Under the pieces are notes generated by a model. The model was not told the origin of the DNA, made no database searches, and saw nothing but the letters and a program-made list of their open reading frames with translations. A program made the position numbers and the translations under genes. This document shows positions 9,242 through 18,982 of a stretch of DNA of 64,000 bases, piece after piece; the first letter of the stretch is position 1; each line of letters opens with the position of its first letter. The stretch comes from Mucilaginibacter sp. cycad4 (GTDB lineage: Bacteria; Bacteroidota; Bacteroidia; Sphingobacteriales; Sphingobacteriaceae): positions 6,696,001-6,760,000 of the forward strand of contig NZ_CP139559.1 of assembly GCF_034263275.1 (NCBI RefSeq), written 5' to 3'.

Positions 9242-9283
9242 CCGCTATATATTTTAACAGGTTGCCTGCCTTATGAAGCGCAC

Positions 9284-10027
9284 CTATATCCTCTCAATAT
9301 CTCCGCTGCCAGCTTTTGAGCTTGAAATATTTTTAGCTCCGCCGGTATAATGCACATCGCCCGAGCCGCTTACCGAGGCTTCAATTTTGTTACTGGCGTT
9401 GATGGTGGCATCACCTGAACCGGCTATGTGTACCTCGGTATTAATGGTGATCAGGTCGCGGGCGGTAAAATCACCAGAGCCTACAACATTTACCCTCGAA
9501 TTATCGGCACGGCCCGAAAGTTTCATGTCACCTGAACCAGAAATGCTGCTGTCAAGGTTTTTAGCATTTACTTTGCCCAGCATGTCGCCAGAGCCAACAA
9601 CTTTTAATTTTAATGAAGTAGTGCTGATGCCTTCTTTAAAATAAACATCACCCGAACCGGCAACATTAATGCTGGTCATATCTTTAGCTACCACATGCAC
9701 AATCATTTTACGGCTGCGGCCAAAACTCCAGTTATCCCAGTTGGTGCCTTTTTTACTGTAAATCTTCAATACACCGCCTTGAACTTCGGTGATGATCTTG
9801 TCGATAACATCTGAAGGCGCTTCAACTTTTACTGATTCGTTTGAGCCCTGTGTAAAGTAAACATCAAATGAACCTGCCAGCTCAATAGCGCTGAAGCCTG
9901 ATAAATGACGGTCCTGAGTGGTTTGATCGGCGTGTTTAACAATTGGGTTTACTGTTTTTGCCGATGCGTAACCTGTAGTTCCTGCTGCCAATACGGCGGT
10001 CAATAATATTTTTGAGATCGATTTCAT
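9284..10027 (-). CDS. head-GIN domain (DUF2807) exported protein
   Basis: 247 residues with a signal peptide (cleavage near GYASA). The head-GIN domain starts at about residue 42 (HLSGFSAIELAGSFDVYFTQ). It contains at least six regularly spaced SGSGD or AGSGD turns (VAGSGDVYF, VVGSGDMLG, ISGSGDMKL and so on to the C-terminus), the marker of the beta-helix-like DUF2807 family, sometimes called putative autotransporter adhesin. In Bacteroidota these proteins are periplasmic or surface-located. Their role is not settled. It is a single gene, separated from neighbours by more than 100 bp on each side. Confidence 0.9.
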   Translation of the reverse strand: MKSISKILLTAVLAAGTTGYASAKTVNPIVKHADQTTQDRHLSGFSAIELAGSFDVYFTQGSNESVKVEAPSDVIDKIITEVQGGVLKIYSKKGTNWDNWSFGRSRKMIVHVVAKDMTSINVAGSGDVYFKEGISTTSLKLKVVGSGDMLGKVNAKNLDSSISGSGDMKLSGRADNSRVNVVGSGDFTARDLITINTEVHIAGSGDATINASNKIEASVSGSGDVHYTGGAKNISSSKAGSGDIERI

Positions 10028-10167
10028 GACGGTTGTTTTAGTTCGTTTTCAAATTAGACGCCGGCAGGGGGAGGAAAGTTGCACTGAGTTTGAATTTTTT
10101 TGTGGGGGGAGTGAGTGGTTGTTTGGGTTAAACCATTCACCCAATCAACTACTCACCTAATCAACCA

Positions 10168-11832
10168 TTACTCAACCTTAATATAATAATTAAAGGTATC
10201 CACCTCTACATTGTCCTTAGTTATACCGTCGATCTTAACGGGGGTAAACTGGGTGGTTGGTTTAATAAAGATATACCCGCCGCCTTTAACGCGTACCCTT
10301 ACCGGCATGCTAAAGCCTTCGGCATTGGCAATCCATTTAGCATACAGCTTGCCATCCTTAACTACAAATTGTAAGGTTGGGATATCTTTATAATGCAAAT
10401 ACTGGTCAAATACCGGGGCCAGGTTCATGCCGGCCTGTTTGCAGATGTAGCCTACAATATCATCATAAGTAACTGTTTTATGGTAGAAGGTTTTATTTAG
10501 CCCGCGAAGAATACCGCGCCATTTATCATCGTTGTTGATAATGGTACGCACCATGTTTAACAGGTTACCGCCTTTATAATACATATCGCCCGAACCTTCC
10601 ATGTTTACACCATACGGACCCACAATGGGTTTATCATTGCGGATATTTTTGCGAGTGCCATTCACATATTCCTGCCCGGCTTGTTTGCCGTAAAAGGTTT
10701 CAATAAACAATGATTCAGAATAGTTAGTGAAACTTTCGTGGATCCACATGTCGGCTACATCTTTAGAGGTGATGTTATTGCCAAACCACTCGTGCCCGCT
10801 TTCATGTACCACAATAAAATCCCATTTCAATCCCCAGCCGGTACCTGATAAATCGCGACCGAGGTAGCCGTTTTTATAATGGTTGCCATAGGCGGTGCCG
10901 CTTTGATGTTCCATGCCGAGGTGCGGTGTTTCCACCAATTTATAGCCATCCTCATAAAAAGGATATGGGCCAAACCAATACTCAAATGATTTTAGCATCC
11001 GTGGCGCGTCAAGCTTCCATTGCTTTTTGGCTTTATCAACGTTATAGCTTAAGGGCCAGTAATCAAGCGTAAGCGGTCCTTTTTCGCCCTGGTAAGTGCC
11101 TTCAAAGTGGGTGTAGTCGCCAATGTTGGCTTCTATATCATAGTTGTTGATGGGGTTGGCCACAAACCAGTCGAACCGGGTATAGCCGTTGTTAAGGTCG
11201 GTTACTTTACGCAACCTGCCGTTTGAAACATCCTTCAAACCATTAGGTGCGCTGATACTGATCAGGGCGCTATCTACTTCGTCATACTGGTGATCTTTTG
11301 TTGGCCACCAGATGCTGGCGCCTATACCCTGGCAGGCTGTTGCTACCCATGGACGACCTAATGAATCTGTAGTGTAAACCACGCCGCCATCCCATGGAGC
11401 ATGTTTGGCTACAGTTGGATTGCCCGAATAGTAAACGGTAAATTCATCTTTGCTTCCTTTTTTGATGATTTTTGGGAAGGTAACAAACACAGCATTAAAC
11501 TCGCGGGTGAATGGTATTTCGGCGCCCTCGTAAACCACCTTCTCTATTTTCAAGTTGGCGAACAGATCGAACTGAAGTTTGCTGAAGTTTTGAGTAGCTG
11601 TGAACTTGAACAGGTTACTGCCGCTGATGAATTTTTTATCGATATCAAACTTCACATCAAGGTGATAATAGTTGATATCATAACAGGTGCGCAACGGCGT
11701 TAAGCTGCCCCGAAGCGAATCGGCACGTGTGAAAGTTTGTTTGTTGGTGCCTAATTGCGCATGGGCTGTTATTATACCGGTTATGGTTAGCCCTAAAGCA
11801 ACTGCACAAATATTTAAGAACTTATTTTTCAT
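10168..11832 (-). CDS. M1 family metallopeptidase (downstream paralogue)
   Basis: 554 residues with a signal peptide (cleavage near AHAQ). The zinc site is complete: HESGH near residue 343, then 18 residues to the Glu of WIHESF, which is HExxH-x18-E. The exopeptidase region GMEHQ replaces the classical GAMEN loop, as in the secreted Bacteroidota M1 subgroup. Such enzymes trim N-terminal residues from peptides. The gene lies 11 bp after a close paralogue with the same length and domain order, so the pair is a tandem duplication and probably one transcription unit. Confidence 0.93.
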   Translation of the reverse strand: MKNKFLNICAVALGLTITGIITAHAQLGTNKQTFTRADSLRGSLTPLRTCYDINYYHLDVKFDIDKKFISGSNLFKFTATQNFSKLQFDLFANLKIEKVVYEGAEIPFTREFNAVFVTFPKIIKKGSKDEFTVYYSGNPTVAKHAPWDGGVVYTTDSLGRPWVATACQGIGASIWWPTKDHQYDEVDSALISISAPNGLKDVSNGRLRKVTDLNNGYTRFDWFVANPINNYDIEANIGDYTHFEGTYQGEKGPLTLDYWPLSYNVDKAKKQWKLDAPRMLKSFEYWFGPYPFYEDGYKLVETPHLGMEHQSGTAYGNHYKNGYLGRDLSGTGWGLKWDFIVVHESGHEWFGNNITSKDVADMWIHESFTNYSESLFIETFYGKQAGQEYVNGTRKNIRNDKPIVGPYGVNMEGSGDMYYKGGNLLNMVRTIINNDDKWRGILRGLNKTFYHKTVTYDDIVGYICKQAGMNLAPVFDQYLHYKDIPTLQFVVKDGKLYAKWIANAEGFSMPVRVRVKGGGYIFIKPTTQFTPVKIDGITKDNVEVDTFNYYIKVE

Positions 11833-11843
11833 TTATTTGGGGA

Positions 11844-13514
11844 TTAGTCCATGAGCGAACCCACGTAGTAGTTTAAATAGTCAATTTCGATATTCTCCTT
11901 ATTGGCGCCGGGAATTTCAACAGGGCTCAGCTGTTTTGTAGGGTTGATAAATTTATATTCACCTCCCTTTACGCGTACCCTTATTGGCATGTTGAAATCT
12001 TTGGCTTCGGCAATCCAGCGGCAGTAAAGCTTATTTTCATGACTGGTGAACTCAAGAACAGGCAGGTTGCGGTAATGCAGGTACTGATCAAATATAGCCG
12101 AAAGGTTCATGCCCGATTGCGCATTGATAAAACCTACCACATCATCATAAGTAACCGTTTTATGGTAAAAAGTTTTGTTGAGCCCGCGCAGGATGCCGCG
12201 CCATTTTTCATCGTCGTTAATGATAGTACGGATCATGTTAAGGAAAACAGCACCTTTTGAGTACATATCGCCTGAGCCTTCTTTGTTAACATTATAAACG
12301 CCAACTATCGGGCTGTCATTATTAATGGTGAGCCTTAAACCATAATTATAATCCTGGCCGGCTTTTTTGCCCCAGTTGTCCTCCACAAAAAGCGACTCGG
12401 AGTAGCAGGTAAAGCTTTCATGGATCCACATATCGGCAAGATCTTTACCTGTGATGTTATTGCCGAACCATTCGTGCCCGCTTTCGTGTACAATAATGTA
12501 ATCCCATTTAGTTCCCCAGCCGGTACCCGATATATCATAACCCATGTACCCGTTCAGGAAATGGTTGCCATAGGCGGTAGCACTTTGATGTTCCATGCCC
12601 AAATGCGGAGTTTCAACCAGTTTATAGCCATCCTCATAAAAAGGATAAGGGCCAAACCAGTGTTCAAAAGCTTTAAGCATTGGTTTTACATTGGCAGCGA
12701 AGTGTTTTTTTGCTTTTTCGAGGCTGGTTGGCAGCACCCAGTAATCAAGGCTGAGCTTGCCTTTTTCGCCCATGTAGGTATCGTCAAAATGTACATAATC
12801 AGCAATGTTGGCAACTACGTCATAATTATTAATGGGATTAGCCACAAACCAATCGAAGCGGGTGTAACCGTCCTTAAGCTGGGTTACTTTACGCAGGCGA
12901 CCGTTCGATACATCTTTTAAACCCTTGGGCACGCTGATGCTGATCATCATGCTGTCAACCTCATCGCTCAGGTGATCTTTAGTAGGCCACCAGATGCTGG
13001 CGCCTATACCTTCGCAGGCAGTTGCTACAAATGGTTTACCCAACGAATCTTTTTTAAACATCACCCCTCCGTCCCAGGGGGCGTTTACAGCTATTGTGGG
13101 GTTACCCGAATAATAAACGGTAAACTCATCTTTACTGTCTTTCGTTATAGTTTGGGGAAAGGTAACAAATGCGGCATTACCATCGCGGGTAAAGGCTAAC
13201 TCTCTACCTTTATAAACTACCTTTTCAATTTTCAGGTTAGCAAACAGATCGAACTGGAGTTTGGTGAAATCCTGCGTGGCGGTAAATTTAAACTGGTTGC
13301 TGCCGCTGATGAATTTTTTATGGATATCAAACTTAACATCAAGGTGATAGTAGTTAATATCGTAGCAACTACGCAAAGGACTAAGCATACCCCGCAGCGA
13401 ATCGGCATGGGTAAACTGCTCTTTTTCTTTCAGGAGCTGCGCCTTTGCCTGCTGGCTAATTATTGCAGTGCTTAGTAAGGTAAGCGCTGCGAGATATAGT
13501 TGTTTTATTTTCAT
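11844..13514 (-). CDS. M1 family metallopeptidase (upstream paralogue)
   Basis: 556 residues from the ATG at 13512-13514. That start gives a normal signal peptide ending QQAKAQ, whereas a longer in-frame reading to 13574 would overlap the upstream gene. It carries HESGHEWFG near residue 343 with the third zinc ligand Glu 19 positions later in WIHESF, and GMEHQSATAYGN before it. Identity to the following gene is visible throughout, with most divergence in the signal peptide and the C-terminal tail. Probably a periplasmic or secreted zinc aminopeptidase. The duplicated pair may differ in peptide preference, which sequence alone cannot show. Confidence 0.93.
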   Translation of the reverse strand: MKIKQLYLAALTLLSTAIISQQAKAQLLKEKEQFTHADSLRGMLSPLRSCYDINYYHLDVKFDIHKKFISGSNQFKFTATQDFTKLQFDLFANLKIEKVVYKGRELAFTRDGNAAFVTFPQTITKDSKDEFTVYYSGNPTIAVNAPWDGGVMFKKDSLGKPFVATACEGIGASIWWPTKDHLSDEVDSMMISISVPKGLKDVSNGRLRKVTQLKDGYTRFDWFVANPINNYDVVANIADYVHFDDTYMGEKGKLSLDYWVLPTSLEKAKKHFAANVKPMLKAFEHWFGPYPFYEDGYKLVETPHLGMEHQSATAYGNHFLNGYMGYDISGTGWGTKWDYIIVHESGHEWFGNNITGKDLADMWIHESFTCYSESLFVEDNWGKKAGQDYNYGLRLTINNDSPIVGVYNVNKEGSGDMYSKGAVFLNMIRTIINDDEKWRGILRGLNKTFYHKTVTYDDVVGFINAQSGMNLSAIFDQYLHYRNLPVLEFTSHENKLYCRWIAEAKDFNMPIRVRVKGGEYKFINPTKQLSPVEIPGANKENIEIDYLNYYVGSLMD

Positions 13515-13555
13515 GTACTTAATTGTGTCAGATTTAAAAATATCTATTAAATCGG

Positions 13556-14173
13556 TTAATTGACCATCTGCCATCTAATCAATTTCCATCTTTTGGTTTT
13601 GGAATTGTATCGAAAGGTTTTCTTTGATTCATACCTCACATTAGCGTGTATCTGAGTTGCTATGGTTTTTTCTTTGAGATTTATATATGCGGGGAAAGAA
13701 CCTACATGATCGGTTAAATATTTGCTTAAATAAAAATGACCGCTTTTATCCTGAAAGTAAAAATAATAAAGCGGACCGCTGCTACCACCTGAATCATATT
13801 TGATAGCAATATCTTCAAGTTTGTCGAAATTAAGGTCGGCTATAACCAGGTCGCCAAAATCATAATCAGGTACTTCTGCATTTTTTCTGTAGCCGGTTAT
13901 ATAAGAACGTGTCGCGTTACAGTTTTTAAAAGCATCTTCATATAACACACTTGCTTTATACCTGATGCTTTGCCAGACATGCGGCTTATTTTTACGAAAA
14001 ATCTGAAGACTCATGTTAGCCCCATAAAATACGCTATCGCTTAATGGATATCTTTCCGAAACTATCATATAATCATACGCCTTTGACAAATTTAAATGCC
14101 TGCAGGTTTGTGCAATTGCCCTTAAATTAATACCACAGATGCTTAACAGTATAAAAAGCGATTTTGGGTTCAT
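13556..14173 (-). CDS. exported XAC2610-like protein, unknown function
   Basis: 205 residues with a signal peptide (cleavage near RAIAQ). The centre reads GDLVIADLNFDKLEDIAIKY, an FG-GAP/calcium-loop-like turn also seen in XAC2610-type proteins, followed by GPLYYFYFQDKSGHFYLSKYL. The C-terminal part is basic and beta-rich. The stop lies 41 bp upstream of the M1 peptidase start, so it may lead that transcription unit. No catalytic motif is visible. Confidence 0.6.
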   Translation of the reverse strand: MNPKSLFILLSICGINLRAIAQTCRHLNLSKAYDYMIVSERYPLSDSVFYGANMSLQIFRKNKPHVWQSIRYKASVLYEDAFKNCNATRSYITGYRKNAEVPDYDFGDLVIADLNFDKLEDIAIKYDSGGSSGPLYYFYFQDKSGHFYLSKYLTDHVGSFPAYINLKEKTIATQIHANVRYESKKTFRYNSKTKRWKLIRWQMVN

Positions 14174-14283
14174 GCTAACAAGTTACGAAAACAATTGGCC
14201 AGTGTTTAATAACCTGGCCAATTGCTTAAGGCAAATGAAGGTAGTGGCTAACCTCTTATCTCCAACCTCTAATCTCTAAATAA

Positions 14284-16140
14284 CTACTTCAACACCTGCA
14301 CATCAATAAAGCTATCGTTGTAAACGGTTTCGGTAGCTTTGATATAGTCGCTTTCATCTGCTTTATACGGGTTTTCCACATATTTTTGTGGATTGCGTGC
14401 TACTATCGGGAACCAGGTGCTTTGTACCTGGATCATAATGCGGTGACCTTTTTTAAAGGTATGCAGCACATCCTGCAGGCGGAAGTTTACATCCGTTTTT
14501 TGATTGACTACCAGTGCCTCCGGCTTTTCAAAGCTGTTGCGGAAACGTGCCGGCATCACTTCCGAACGTACCATTTGCCAGTAGTTGCTCAGGATAATGT
14601 TTTTGTTGGGCATGTATGGATTGTTTGGTTCATCGGGGGGATAAACATCAATCAGTTTCACAACGAAATCGGCATCGGTACCTGTTGTGGCAATTTTAAG
14701 GTGCGCCATGATCTCTCCGCCAAGGGTAACATCATCATTTAAAACCTCACTCTGGTAAACCAGTACATCCGGGCGGCGACCTGCAAAGCGCTGATCTTCG
14801 CTCATATAATTGTGCGGCGTAAAGCCCATAGTAGTGGTATTGTCCTCGGTATAAGGAACCGGTTTAAGCGGGTCGCTTACATATGAAACCGAACCGGCAG
14901 ATGCGGCTTGAGTGGTTGACAGCTTGCCATCAGCACCTAAAAACATTTTTTGGTGTACGGCATTGGCGGCAGGCCATTTATCAAATGTAGCCCATTCCTT
15001 TTTGCCGGTGTTAAACATGTAAGCATTTGGCAAGCCGGAGTTTTTATCGCCATTGCCTTTCAGGAAATGGTTAAAGAATTTAGCCTCAATATTTTTTTGA
15101 TAGAAAGTGGCCACGCTGTCGCCAAAGTAAACATTGCTGTGCATGGTATGCCCCGTTTCGCGCGACCAGCGCCCGTGACCAAATGGCCCCATCACAATGG
15201 TATTATAGGCGTTCGGATCGGTTTTGTTGATGGTTTTGTAAATAGCCAGCGGACCGGTTAAATCCTCGGCATCAAACCAGCCGCCAACAAGCATTACGGC
15301 AGGTTTTACTTTGCTATAATGTTTCAGCAGACCGCGTTTTTGCCAAAATTCATCGTAGTTAGGGTGATTAACGGTTTCCTGCCAAAAGAAGTTATCATGG
15401 TAAAATTTATCGGCATTTTTAAGCGGCCCCAGATCTAACAGGTATTGGTAACCATCTTTGCTGTCGGGTTTAAGCATGGTATACCAGGCTTTGCTGGTTG
15501 TATCTGTTTTTTGCACGCCAAATACCGGAAAGGTGAAGAAATATCCTTCAATGAAAGCACCGTTGTGGTGAAAATCGTCAAAAAAGAAATCGGAGATTGG
15601 AGCCTGGGGAGATGAAGCTTTCAATGCCGGGTGATTTGAAAGGATGCCCGCGGCAGTATAAAAGCCGGGGTAGGAGATGCCATACTGCCCAACTTTACCA
15701 TTGTTGTTAGCTGCGTTTTTAACCAGCCAGTCGATGGTGTCATACGTGTCGGAACCTTCGTCAACGTCTTTTTTGCTTTTTTTGTTGTCGATAACCGGAG
15801 TCATGTTGGTCCAGGTGCCTTCGCTTTTGTAACGGCCGCGCACATCCTGGTAAACAAAAATGTAGCCTTCTTTCATCATAATTTCAGATGGCCCAAGCTT
15901 TTGCGGATACTTGTCTTCGCCATAAGGAGCAATGCTGTAGCAGGTACGCATCATCATCATCGGATACTTGTTTTGCGGCGAAGCGTCCTTGGGGGTGTAG
16001 ATAGAGGTGAACAGCTTTACACCATCGCGCATGGTGATGTACACATCTTTTTTGGTAAAATGCTCCTTAACATAAGTGCTTTGAGCATTAACGCCGGTAT
16101 ACAACAATACCAGCGCGAAAAATAAATTAATTTTCTTCAT
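14284..16140 (-). CDS. CocE/NonD family (peptidase S15-like) hydrolase
   Basis: 618 residues from the ATG at 16138-16140, which places a normal signal peptide (MKKINLFFALVLLYTGVNAQ) at the very start; an ATG four codons upstream is possible. The X-Pro dipeptidyl-peptidase/CocE fold is shown by FTSIYTPKD, the nucleophile elbow GQYGISYPGF (Ser156), GGWFDAEDLTGPL with the acid residue and GPFGHGRWS with the catalytic His. The C-terminal jelly-roll begins near DPLKPVPYTEDNT and ends HRIMIQVQSTWFPIVARNP. Members hydrolyse acyl esters or X-Pro peptides. Given the M1 and iminopeptidase neighbours, peptide hydrolysis is the more likely role. Confidence 0.9.
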   Translation of the reverse strand: MKKINLFFALVLLYTGVNAQSTYVKEHFTKKDVYITMRDGVKLFTSIYTPKDASPQNKYPMMMMRTCYSIAPYGEDKYPQKLGPSEIMMKEGYIFVYQDVRGRYKSEGTWTNMTPVIDNKKSKKDVDEGSDTYDTIDWLVKNAANNNGKVGQYGISYPGFYTAAGILSNHPALKASSPQAPISDFFFDDFHHNGAFIEGYFFTFPVFGVQKTDTTSKAWYTMLKPDSKDGYQYLLDLGPLKNADKFYHDNFFWQETVNHPNYDEFWQKRGLLKHYSKVKPAVMLVGGWFDAEDLTGPLAIYKTINKTDPNAYNTIVMGPFGHGRWSRETGHTMHSNVYFGDSVATFYQKNIEAKFFNHFLKGNGDKNSGLPNAYMFNTGKKEWATFDKWPAANAVHQKMFLGADGKLSTTQAASAGSVSYVSDPLKPVPYTEDNTTTMGFTPHNYMSEDQRFAGRRPDVLVYQSEVLNDDVTLGGEIMAHLKIATTGTDADFVVKLIDVYPPDEPNNPYMPNKNIILSNYWQMVRSEVMPARFRNSFEKPEALVVNQKTDVNFRLQDVLHTFKKGHRIMIQVQSTWFPIVARNPQKYVENPYKADESDYIKATETVYNDSFIDVQVLK

Positions 16141-16379
16141 GAGATCAGTCAAAGTTAATTGGGCTAATTTAATAAACAGTTGATGATAAACCGATTTATC
16201 AATGGTTCTGTTACAAAATGAGATAAAATGTTGTTGGTTTAGGGTAAATCTGAACCATGATTTATGGGATTAAAGGATTGCCGGGATTTTTCATTAAATG
16301 AATTTTTAGAATTTATTTAATTTGTCTGGTATTCTGATAATTCCTTAATTCGATAAATTCAGGTTCAGACAATAATCCT

Positions 16380-16387
16380 TAACTTTG
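16380..16387 (+). promoter_or_regulatory. candidate -7 promoter element of lpdA
   Basis: TAACTTTG matches the Bacteroidota -7 consensus TAnnTTTG and lies 23 bp before the lpdA ATG. No good TTTG box is seen 19-20 bp upstream, so support is partial. Confidence 0.45.
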
Positions 16388-16410
16388 CCCACCATAAAAT
16401 ACACACTACT

Positions 16411-17814
16411 ATGCAATATGATGTTATAGTTATAGGTTCGGGCCCGGGTGGTTATGTAGCCGCTATCCGCTGTGCCCAGCTGGGTTTAAAAACCGCAATT
16501 GTTGAAAAGTATAACACCCTTGGCGGTACCTGCCTTAACGTAGGCTGTATCCCGTCAAAGGCGCTGCTTGATTCGTCTGAACATTACCACAATGCTGCCC
16601 ATGCTTTTAAAACACATGGCATCAACCTCAAAGATCTTTCGATAGATTTTGGGCAGATGATCAAACGTAAACAGGAAGTTGTTGATGCCAACACCAGCGG
16701 TATCAGCTACCTGATGAAGAAAAACAAGATCGACACTCATTTTGGTGTAGGATCATTCAAAGATAAAAACACTATCACCGTTAAAAAGGGCGATGGTACC
16801 GTTACTGAAATCACAGGTAAAAACGTGATTATTGCCACTGGTTCAAAACCGTCGGCTCTGCCGTTTTTGCCAATCGATAAAAAACGCATCATTACCTCAA
16901 CCGAGGCTTTAACCTTGAGCGAAGTGCCTAAACACCTGGTACTGATCGGCGGCGGCGTTATTGGGTTGGAGCTTGGTTCGGTTTATGCACGTTTAGGTGC
17001 CAAGGTATCTGTAATTGAATTCATGGATGGTATTATCCCAACCATGGATAAAGGCTTAGGCCGTGAATTACAAAAAGTGCTGACCAAATTGGGCATGGAA
17101 TTTTACCTTGGCCACAAAGTTACCGGCGCTGCTGTAAAAGGCAAAGAAGTAACCGTTAGTTTTGATACCCCTAAAGGCGAAAAGAAAGAACTTAAAGGCG
17201 ATTACTGCCTGGTAGCCGTTGGCCGTATAGCTTATACTGATGGTTTAGGGTTGGAAAATATCGGTATCACTGTTGAAGAACGTGGCCGTAAAATTACAGT
17301 TGATGAACACCTGGAAACCAAAGTTAAAGGTGTTTATGCTATTGGCGATGTAATTAAAGGCGCTATGCTTGCCCACAAAGCCGAAGACGAAGGTACGCTG
17401 GTTGCCGAAATTATTGCCGGCCAAAAACCGCATATTGATTATAACCTGATCCCGGGGGTAGTTTATACCTGGCCTGAAGTTGCTGCTGTTGGTCAAACAG
17501 AAGAGCAGTTGAAAGCAACCGGTGTTAAATATAAAACAGGCTCATTCCCGTTCAAAGCAAGCGGCCGTGCCCGTGCCAGCGGTGACCTGGACGGCTTTGT
17601 GAAAGTATTGGCTGATGCCGCAACTGACGAAATCTTAGGTGTACACATGATTGGTCCGCGGGCTGCCGATATGATAGCCGAGGCCGTTGTGGCCATGGAG
17701 TACCGTGCAAGTGCCGAAGATATTTCGCGCATGAGCCATGCCCACCCAACGTATACCGAAGCCATGCGCGAAGCATGTTTAGCAGCTACAGAAAACAGGG
17801 CGATACATATTTAA
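16411..17814 (+). CDS. lpdA: dihydrolipoyl dehydrogenase
   Basis: 467 residues, the usual length. The FAD-binding GSGPGGYVAA (9-18) is followed by the redox-active disulfide GGTCLNVGC (Cys41-Cys46), a NAD-binding GGGVIGLELGSVYARLGAKV (near 185), the second FAD motif YAIGDV and the C-terminal dimer motif HAHPTYTEAM with the His-Glu catalytic pair. It reoxidises the lipoyl group of 2-oxo-acid dehydrogenase complexes or of the glycine cleavage system, passing electrons to NAD+. It stands alone here, without E1/E2 genes, as is common in Bacteroidota, and ends at the hairpin at 17858. Confidence 0.97.
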   Translation: MQYDVIVIGSGPGGYVAAIRCAQLGLKTAIVEKYNTLGGTCLNVGCIPSKALLDSSEHYHNAAHAFKTHGINLKDLSIDFGQMIKRKQEVVDANTSGISYLMKKNKIDTHFGVGSFKDKNTITVKKGDGTVTEITGKNVIIATGSKPSALPFLPIDKKRIITSTEALTLSEVPKHLVLIGGGVIGLELGSVYARLGAKVSVIEFMDGIIPTMDKGLGRELQKVLTKLGMEFYLGHKVTGAAVKGKEVTVSFDTPKGEKKELKGDYCLVAVGRIAYTDGLGLENIGITVEERGRKITVDEHLETKVKGVYAIGDVIKGAMLAHKAEDEGTLVAEIIAGQKPHIDYNLIPGVVYTWPEVAAVGQTEEQLKATGVKYKTGSFPFKASGRARASGDLDGFVKVLADAATDEILGVHMIGPRAADMIAEAVVAMEYRASAEDISRMSHAHPTYTEAMREACLAATENRAIHI

Positions 17815-17857
17815 TTTCGGAAATGGGGTTTTCGATCTCGGATTTGAAATATTTAAA

Positions 17858-17887
17858 AGCGGTTATCATTTGATAGCCGCTTTTTTT
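17858..17887 (+). terminator. intrinsic terminator after lpdA
   Basis: AGCGGTTATCA pairs with TGATAGCCGCT around a 2-nt loop, followed by seven T residues at 17881-17887. Confidence 0.88.
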
Positions 17888-17916
17888 GTATTAAGTTAGT
17901 AGTGAATACTTCTGTC

Positions 17917-18540
17917 ATGAAAATAATAACCTACTCCTTATTCGCATTTTTCATTTTGCTTGGCTGCATAGTGCATGCGCAAACCAAAAAAATTAAATCG
18001 GTACCTGATATTGAGGTTTATGATATCAAAGGGAAACATACAACGCTAAAACAGTTAGGCCAAAACAAAGTGTTTTTTATTGATTGCTGGTTTGTGCCTT
18101 GTCCGCCCTGTTTTCGTGAAATGGGGATGTTGCATAAACTTTATGCTAAGTACAAAGACAATAAAAATTTCAGGTTTATTACTTTGTGTCAAACCGATAG
18201 CGGAATAGTTAAACGGTTTATAGCACAGGATAAATCAATTGCCAATTTTGTGCAGATGTATAAGGATTTTAGCAAGCGGCAGGATTTTAAACTACCGGTT
18301 TATTTTATACCTGGTTGCAATGAAAAGATTTACACCGGCAAAGTTTTAGCGAAATACACACCCGATGATAAAACTAAATGTCCCGACAGACAGTTTGGTT
18401 TTAGGGGATACCCTACAGTTTTTATTTTCAACAAGCAGGGAAAACTGATCTTCAAAAAAACTGGATATGCTTCTGAAAATGAAGATGACAATACTAAAAA
18501 GATGGAAAACCTGATAGCGCGGAACATAGCAGCTAAGTGA
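17917..18540 (+). CDS. thioredoxin-like (TlpA-type) exported protein
   Basis: 207 residues from the ATG at 17917; a GTG-free upstream extension to 17902 adds only five residues. The N-terminal hydrophobic segment ends LLGCIVHAQ, readable as a Sec signal or, through Cys17, as a lipoprotein signal. The thioredoxin-fold active site is VPCPPCF (Cys62 and Cys65) after VFFIDCWF, and the cis-proline strand appears as RGYPTVFIFNKQGKLIFK. It probably acts as an envelope thiol-disulfide reductase. The stop codon is adjacent to the start of the next gene (1 bp apart), so the two are co-transcribed. Confidence 0.85.
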   Translation: MKIITYSLFAFFILLGCIVHAQTKKIKSVPDIEVYDIKGKHTTLKQLGQNKVFFIDCWFVPCPPCFREMGMLHKLYAKYKDNKNFRFITLCQTDSGIVKRFIAQDKSIANFVQMYKDFSKRQDFKLPVYFIPGCNEKIYTGKVLAKYTPDDKTKCPDRQFGFRGYPTVFIFNKQGKLIFKKTGYASENEDDNTKKMENLIARNIAAK

Positions 18541-18541
18541 T

Positions 18542-18982
18542 ATGAGAATATTGGCTAGTATCGGAATTGTTTTATTAACCATTGCTTTAATGGAGTTCAT
18601 CTCCTGGGCCATGCACAAATACCTTTTCCACGGGCCGCTATGGTTTATTCATAAAACACATCACCAGCAAAGGCAAGGCTGGCTTGAATTGAACGACCTA
18701 TTCAGTATTGGTTTCGCAGGTTTTGCCTTGTGGCTGATGTGGATAGGACATTTGAGTTTGAACTACCGTTTTTGGATAGGGACTGGCATCAGTATTTACG
18801 GGATCATCTATTTTATCTTTCACGACTGGTTTATCCATAACCGGTTTAAGGCTTTTAAGAGTGATAACCGTTACCTGGCCGGGATCCGCCGGGCGCATAA
18901 AATCCATCATAAATCAACGGAAAAATATCCATCGGAAGAGTTTGGGTTGTTGGTGGTAAGCAGGAAACGGTTTAAGAAATGA
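18542..18982 (+). CDS. crtZ: CrtZ-like beta-carotene hydroxylase (fatty-acid-hydroxylase superfamily)
   Basis: 146 residues with four hydrophobic helices and the di-iron histidine set of CrtZ: HKYLFH (25-30), HKTHH (37-41), HDWFIH (94-99) and HKIHH (119-123). CrtZ adds hydroxyls to beta-carotene rings to make zeaxanthin, consistent with the yellow-orange or pink pigments of this group. It starts directly after the thioredoxin-like gene and overlaps the tail of the convergent PIN gene by 11 bp. No other carotenoid gene is present in the window. Confidence 0.88.
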   Translation: MRILASIGIVLLTIALMEFISWAMHKYLFHGPLWFIHKTHHQQRQGWLELNDLFSIGFAGFALWLMWIGHLSLNYRFWIGTGISIYGIIYFIFHDWFIHNRFKAFKSDNRYLAGIRRAHKIHHKSTEKYPSEEFGLLVVSRKRFKK